From assembly GCA_030429005.1 (NCBI GenBank), contig JAUIDP010000006.1, positions 1-64,000 on the forward strand: a DNA stretch of 64,000 bases, written 5' to 3'. The stretch's first letter is position 1. Each line of letters opens with the position of its first letter. The DNA comes from Gammaproteobacteria bacterium. GTDB taxonomy: Bacteria; Pseudomonadota; Gammaproteobacteria; Steroidobacterales; Woeseiaceae. The notes under the pieces were generated by a model. It had not been told where the DNA came from. It saw only the letters and a program-made list of their open reading frames with translations, and searched no databases. This document shows, piece after piece, positions 61,544-64,000 of the stretch. The translations under genes were made by a program, and so were the position numbers.

Positions 61544-63152
61544 CGCCGAAGTTCTCCGGTACCGTGTTGCGCCGATTGAGGTCGGCAAGAATTTCCCTCG
61601 CCGCGTTGGCACCGGGTGCGGCCATGACTCCGCCGCCCGGGTGGGTGCTCGAACCGCACATGTAGAGGCCGTTCACCGGCGCCCGGTATTGCGCATAGCC
61701 CGGCACCGGCCGGTTGAACAGCAGTTGGTCCATCGTCAGTTCGCCGTGGAAGATGTTGCCCTCGGTAATGCCGATTTCATTCTCGATGTCCTGCGGCGTG
61801 CGCACCTCGTAGTGCAGGATCAGGTCCTTGAAGTTCGGGCTGTAATTCGCGATCTGGTCGATCACCGACTTCGCGAATGCTTCCTTCTCCGGCGACGTCC
61901 ATTCGCGTCCCTCGATCTGCCGCGGGCAGTACTGCACGAAACAGCTCATGAAGTGCTTGCCTGGCGGCGCCATCGTCGGGTCCGTCATCGTCGGCACGAC
62001 CATGTCGACGTACGGGTCTTTCGAGAACGTGCCCGCCTTCCAGTCGTCGTAGGCGCGCTCCATGCGATCCATCGTGTCGATGAAATGCATGTCGCTCTGG
62101 TACAGCGTGCTGCCGTCCGGCAGTGCGGGGAAACGTGGCATGCCGTCGAGGGCGATGTTCAGCTTGCCGGAGGACCCGCGAATCTTGAAATTCTGCACAC
62201 GCCGGTAGAACTCTTCCGGCAGGTCGGACTGGTCCATGCAGGTCAGGAAGGTGCGCTTGACGTCCATCGCCGAAACGACGATGCGGCCGTTGATCTCGTC
62301 GCCATTCTCGAGAGCGACACCGGTGGTACGACCGTTCTTCACGACGATCTTGTCGACGCCGGCCTCGGTACGCAGCTCGCCGCCGTAGCCCTGGAATGCG
62401 CCGGCAATCGATTTTGAAACCGCACCCATGCCACCGCGCGCGACACCCCAGCTGCCGACGTTGCCGTCGACTTCGCCCATGTAGTGGTGCAGCAGCACGT
62501 AGGCTGTGCCCGGCGAGCGCACGCCGAGTGCCGTGCCGATGATGCCGCTGCCGGAGTACGCCGTCTTGATGATGTCCGACTCGAAATATTCGTCGAGATA
62601 TTCCGCCACGCTCATCGTCCAGAAGCGGATTGTCTCGTACATGCGGTCCTCGCCCATCTCCATGAACTTCGCGCCGATTGTCAGCAGTTCGCGGATGTCT
62701 TTCGGCCGGAATGACGTCGGGTCGGGCGGCGTGCGCAGCAACGAGTCGCGGACGAAACGGCATTGCCGCATCGTGTCGGCGCCGTAACGCTCGGCGGCGT
62801 CCGCATCGTGTTGCGAATGCCGCGCCATCTCCCGGTACGCCACTTCAGGATCGTGATACGAACCGTAGTAGTCGCCGTTCTGCATGAACTGGCAGGAGCC
62901 GCCGTACGGCGTTATCTGCAGGCCGTGCTTGTGCAACTCGAGGGCGCGAAAAATCTCCGGCCGCAACAGGCTGCAGACATAGGAGCAGTTCGAGTACATC
63001 CAGTCCTTGTAGAGCTCGCGGCTGACGGCGGCACCACCGATGTAGTCGTTTTTCTCAACGCAGACCACGTCCAGGCCGGCCTTGGCCAGGAAGGCCGCGG
63101 TTGTCAGGCCGTTGTGCCCGGCGCCCACAACGATCGCGTCATAGGTTTTCAT
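61536..63152 (-). CDS. PYROXD2/CrtI-like NAD(P)/FAD-dependent oxidoreductase (paralogue)
   Basis: A 538-residue flavoprotein clearly related to its neighbour: IVVGAGHNGLTTAAFLAKAG at the N-terminus, CVEKNDYIGGAAVSREL, and GLYMCGSSTHPGGGVMAAPGANAARE at the C-terminus. The ATG at 63152 is supported by GGAGA about 6 bases upstream; the track start is 26 codons early and crosses the TetR operator. First gene of the minus-strand cluster, divergent from the TetR-type gene that probably controls it. Confidence 0.87.
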   Translation of the reverse strand: MKTYDAIVVGAGHNGLTTAAFLAKAGLDVVCVEKNDYIGGAAVSRELYKDWMYSNCSYVCSLLRPEIFRALELHKHGLQITPYGGSCQFMQNGDYYGSYHDPEVAYREMARHSQHDADAAERYGADTMRQCRFVRDSLLRTPPDPTSFRPKDIRELLTIGAKFMEMGEDRMYETIRFWTMSVAEYLDEYFESDIIKTAYSGSGIIGTALGVRSPGTAYVLLHHYMGEVDGNVGSWGVARGGMGAVSKSIAGAFQGYGGELRTEAGVDKIVVKNGRTTGVALENGDEINGRIVVSAMDVKRTFLTCMDQSDLPEEFYRRVQNFKIRGSSGKLNIALDGMPRFPALPDGSTLYQSDMHFIDTMDRMERAYDDWKAGTFSKDPYVDMVVPTMTDPTMAPPGKHFMSCFVQYCPRQIEGREWTSPEKEAFAKSVIDQIANYSPNFKDLILHYEVRTPQDIENEIGITEGNIFHGELTMDQLLFNRPVPGYAQYRAPVNGLYMCGSSTHPGGGVMAAPGANAAREILADLNRRNTVPENFGDD

Positions 63153-63215
63153 GAGGTCTCCGCCCTTTTTATTGCTGCCAAGAGTCTCACGGGGCGCGGC
63201 CCGAGTCCAGAAAAA

Positions 63216-63233
63216 TGAATGAGTATTCATTCA
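63216..63233. promoter_or_regulatory. TetR-type palindromic operator
   Basis: TGAATGA and TCATTCA arms around four bases form an 18-base near-perfect palindrome in the 100-base gap between the divergent flavoprotein and TetR genes, 20 bases before the regulator's start. Confidence 0.65.
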
Positions 63234-63253
63234 CTTTGTGTCATGATCCGGGC

Positions 63254-63892
63254 ATGCCTGCCGCCACCACCAGTTCCGCCCGGCGCACCGCTTCGCGTGC
63301 CGCGCGCCGCCAGCAACTCATCGACGCTACGATGAAGTGCATAGCGCGCAAGGGCTTGAGCAGCATGACGCTGAGCGACGTGGCCAGCGAAGCCGGGCTG
63401 TCGCAGGGCATCGTCAACCTGCATTTCGAGAGCAAGGACAACCTCCTCGCCGAGACGCTGGCGTCGCTCGCGGGCGAGTACCGGGACAAGTTCGACAAGG
63501 CACTGGAGAACTCGGGCCCCGATGCAGCCGACAGCTTGCAGGCCATCATGGAGCACGACCTGCGCCCTTCCATCTGCAATCGTGGCAAACTGGCGATCTG
63601 GTTTGCGTTCTGGGGCGAGGTGAAATCCCGGCCAACGTACCAGCGCGTGTGTGCGGAATGGGATCAGCGGTATGACGATGTTGTTGCGGACCTGTGCAGG
63701 CAAATCATTGCCGACGGCGACTACCCGAAAGTCTCGGCCGAGTCCGTCGCCTATACCCTTTCTGCCATGATCAACGGCTTGTGGTTGTCCTGCCTGATCA
63801 GCCCCCGCAGCTGGAGCCGCGACGCGGCCCGCAGCGCCGTCAGCAACTACCTCGCCAGCACGTTCCCCCGGCATTTTCCACGGACCGCCTGA
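63254..63892 (+). CDS. TetR-family regulator, BetI-like
   Basis: A 212-residue regulator. The ATG at 63254 is preferred over the track start, which lies in the operator. The helix-turn-helix spans about residues 20-65 (RRQQLIDATMKCIARKGLSSMTLSDVASEAGLSQGIVNLHFESKDNLLAETL). The form of this segment and the C-terminal domain (LAIWFAFWGEV, INGLWLSCLI) resemble BetI, the choline/betaine repressor. It probably represses the divergent flavoprotein operon and perhaps the transporter genes downstream. Confidence 0.88.
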   Translation: MPAATTSSARRTASRAARRQQLIDATMKCIARKGLSSMTLSDVASEAGLSQGIVNLHFESKDNLLAETLASLAGEYRDKFDKALENSGPDAADSLQAIMEHDLRPSICNRGKLAIWFAFWGEVKSRPTYQRVCAEWDQRYDDVVADLCRQIIADGDYPKVSAESVAYTLSAMINGLWLSCLISPRSWSRDAARSAVSNYLASTFPRHFPRTA

Positions 63893-63893
63893 C

Positions 63894-64000
63894 GTGAACA
63901 CGCGCGGCCTGTTCGTCCTGCTGCTGCCACTGCTGGCTGCGGCATGCAGCGACGAAGCCGGGCAACGCGACGACAACGTTGTCAACGTGTACAACTGGGC
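63894..64000 (+). CDS. polyamine-type ABC substrate-binding lipoprotein (N-terminal part, cut by the window end)
   Basis: A GTG overlapping the region just after the TetR stop opens 35 codons. They give a signal peptide with lipobox LAAAC and then DNVVNVYNW, the characteristic mature start of PotD/PotF binding proteins (spermidine/putrescine). It has no entry in the ORF track because it runs off the end. The remaining transporter genes presumably follow. Confidence 0.72.
   Translation, partial: MNTRGLFVLLLPLLAAACSDEAGQRDDNVVNVYNW

Noticed and set aside
61777-62763. Minus-strand ORF of 328 codons
   Set aside because: Alternate frame within the PYROXD2-like gene, with arginine-rich composition typical of a GC-driven shadow.
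1-64000. CRISPR arrays, tRNA or rRNA genes, insertion sequences, prophage
   Set aside because: No regularly spaced identical repeats, no tRNA cloverleaf or rRNA stretches, and no transposase or phage structural ORFs were seen by eye; a tool-based scan would be needed to exclude a degraded tRNA.

Overview
The window is high-GC, densely packed chromosomal DNA from a Gram-negative, aerobic, heterotrophic bacterium. Outer-membrane beta-barrels, a TonB-dependent receptor, many lipobox lipoproteins, a glyoxylate shunt with malate synthase G, modABC and GGDEF signalling fit a gammaproteobacterium, possibly a marine/sediment lineage of the Woeseia type. That placement is inference from gene content only. 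No rRNA, tRNA, CRISPR array, transposase or phage gene was recognised.

Layout. 1-5.4 kb: partial ABC ATPase, D-cysteine desulfhydrase, a large M1 aminopeptidase lipoprotein and a membrane diguanylate cyclase. 5.5-13.0 kb (minus): a tightly coupled run of a small conserved gene, an RraA-like gene, aceA, glcB, modA, modB, modC and an OmpW-like barrel. It diverges at 13.05 kb from an XRE/IrrE-like regulator, with a strong palindrome between them. 14.7-19.3 kb: a gluzincin/TPR protein followed by an overlapping beta-oxidation-like trio (SDR, thiolase, MDR reductase). 19.3-27.9 kb: SMP-30-like protein, a possible 2OG-Fe(II) oxygenase-like protein, then SDR, peptide deformylase, MDR, PuuB-like oxidase and homocysteine methyltransferase on the minus strand, and an amidohydrolase lipoprotein plus DUF924 protein on the plus strand.

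27.9-47.15 kb is the most interesting part: an apparently self-contained phytate (inositol hexakisphosphate) utilisation locus. It has a TonB receptor; an RpiR-type regulator heading a coupled iolG-gfo-iolB-iolC/DUF2090-iolD-iolE operon; a minus-strand operon of tandem-domain beta-propeller phytase lipoprotein, OPA-type organophosphate transporter, small lipoprotein and inositol monophosphatase; and a divergent purple-acid-phosphatase-like lipoprotein plus an SSS sodium symporter. Both divergent promoter regions (30.84-30.89 and 44.14-44.19 kb) carry copies of the same GAACAAAT(A/G)TTC-like element, so one regulator probably controls the set. Outer-membrane uptake, stepwise dephosphorylation, inner-membrane import of phosphorylated or free inositol, and catabolism to the aldolase step are all present. 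Only iolA is missing from the window.

47.15-50.9 kb is an AT-richer patch of small, mostly secreted or lipoprotein orphans separated by imperfect hairpin repeats. It looks like accessory DNA, without recognisable integron or transposon genes. 50.9-58 kb returns to ordinary genes (DUF3500, GFA, TPR lipoprotein, MarC, GGCT-like, RsgA, DUF418). 58-64 kb (minus) is an overlapping cluster of two PYROXD2-like FAD oxidoreductases, a GcvT-family protein and a TIM-barrel isomerase-like protein. It diverges from a BetI-like TetR regulator, which is followed by the start of a polyamine-type binding protein, suggesting amine or methylated-amine metabolism.
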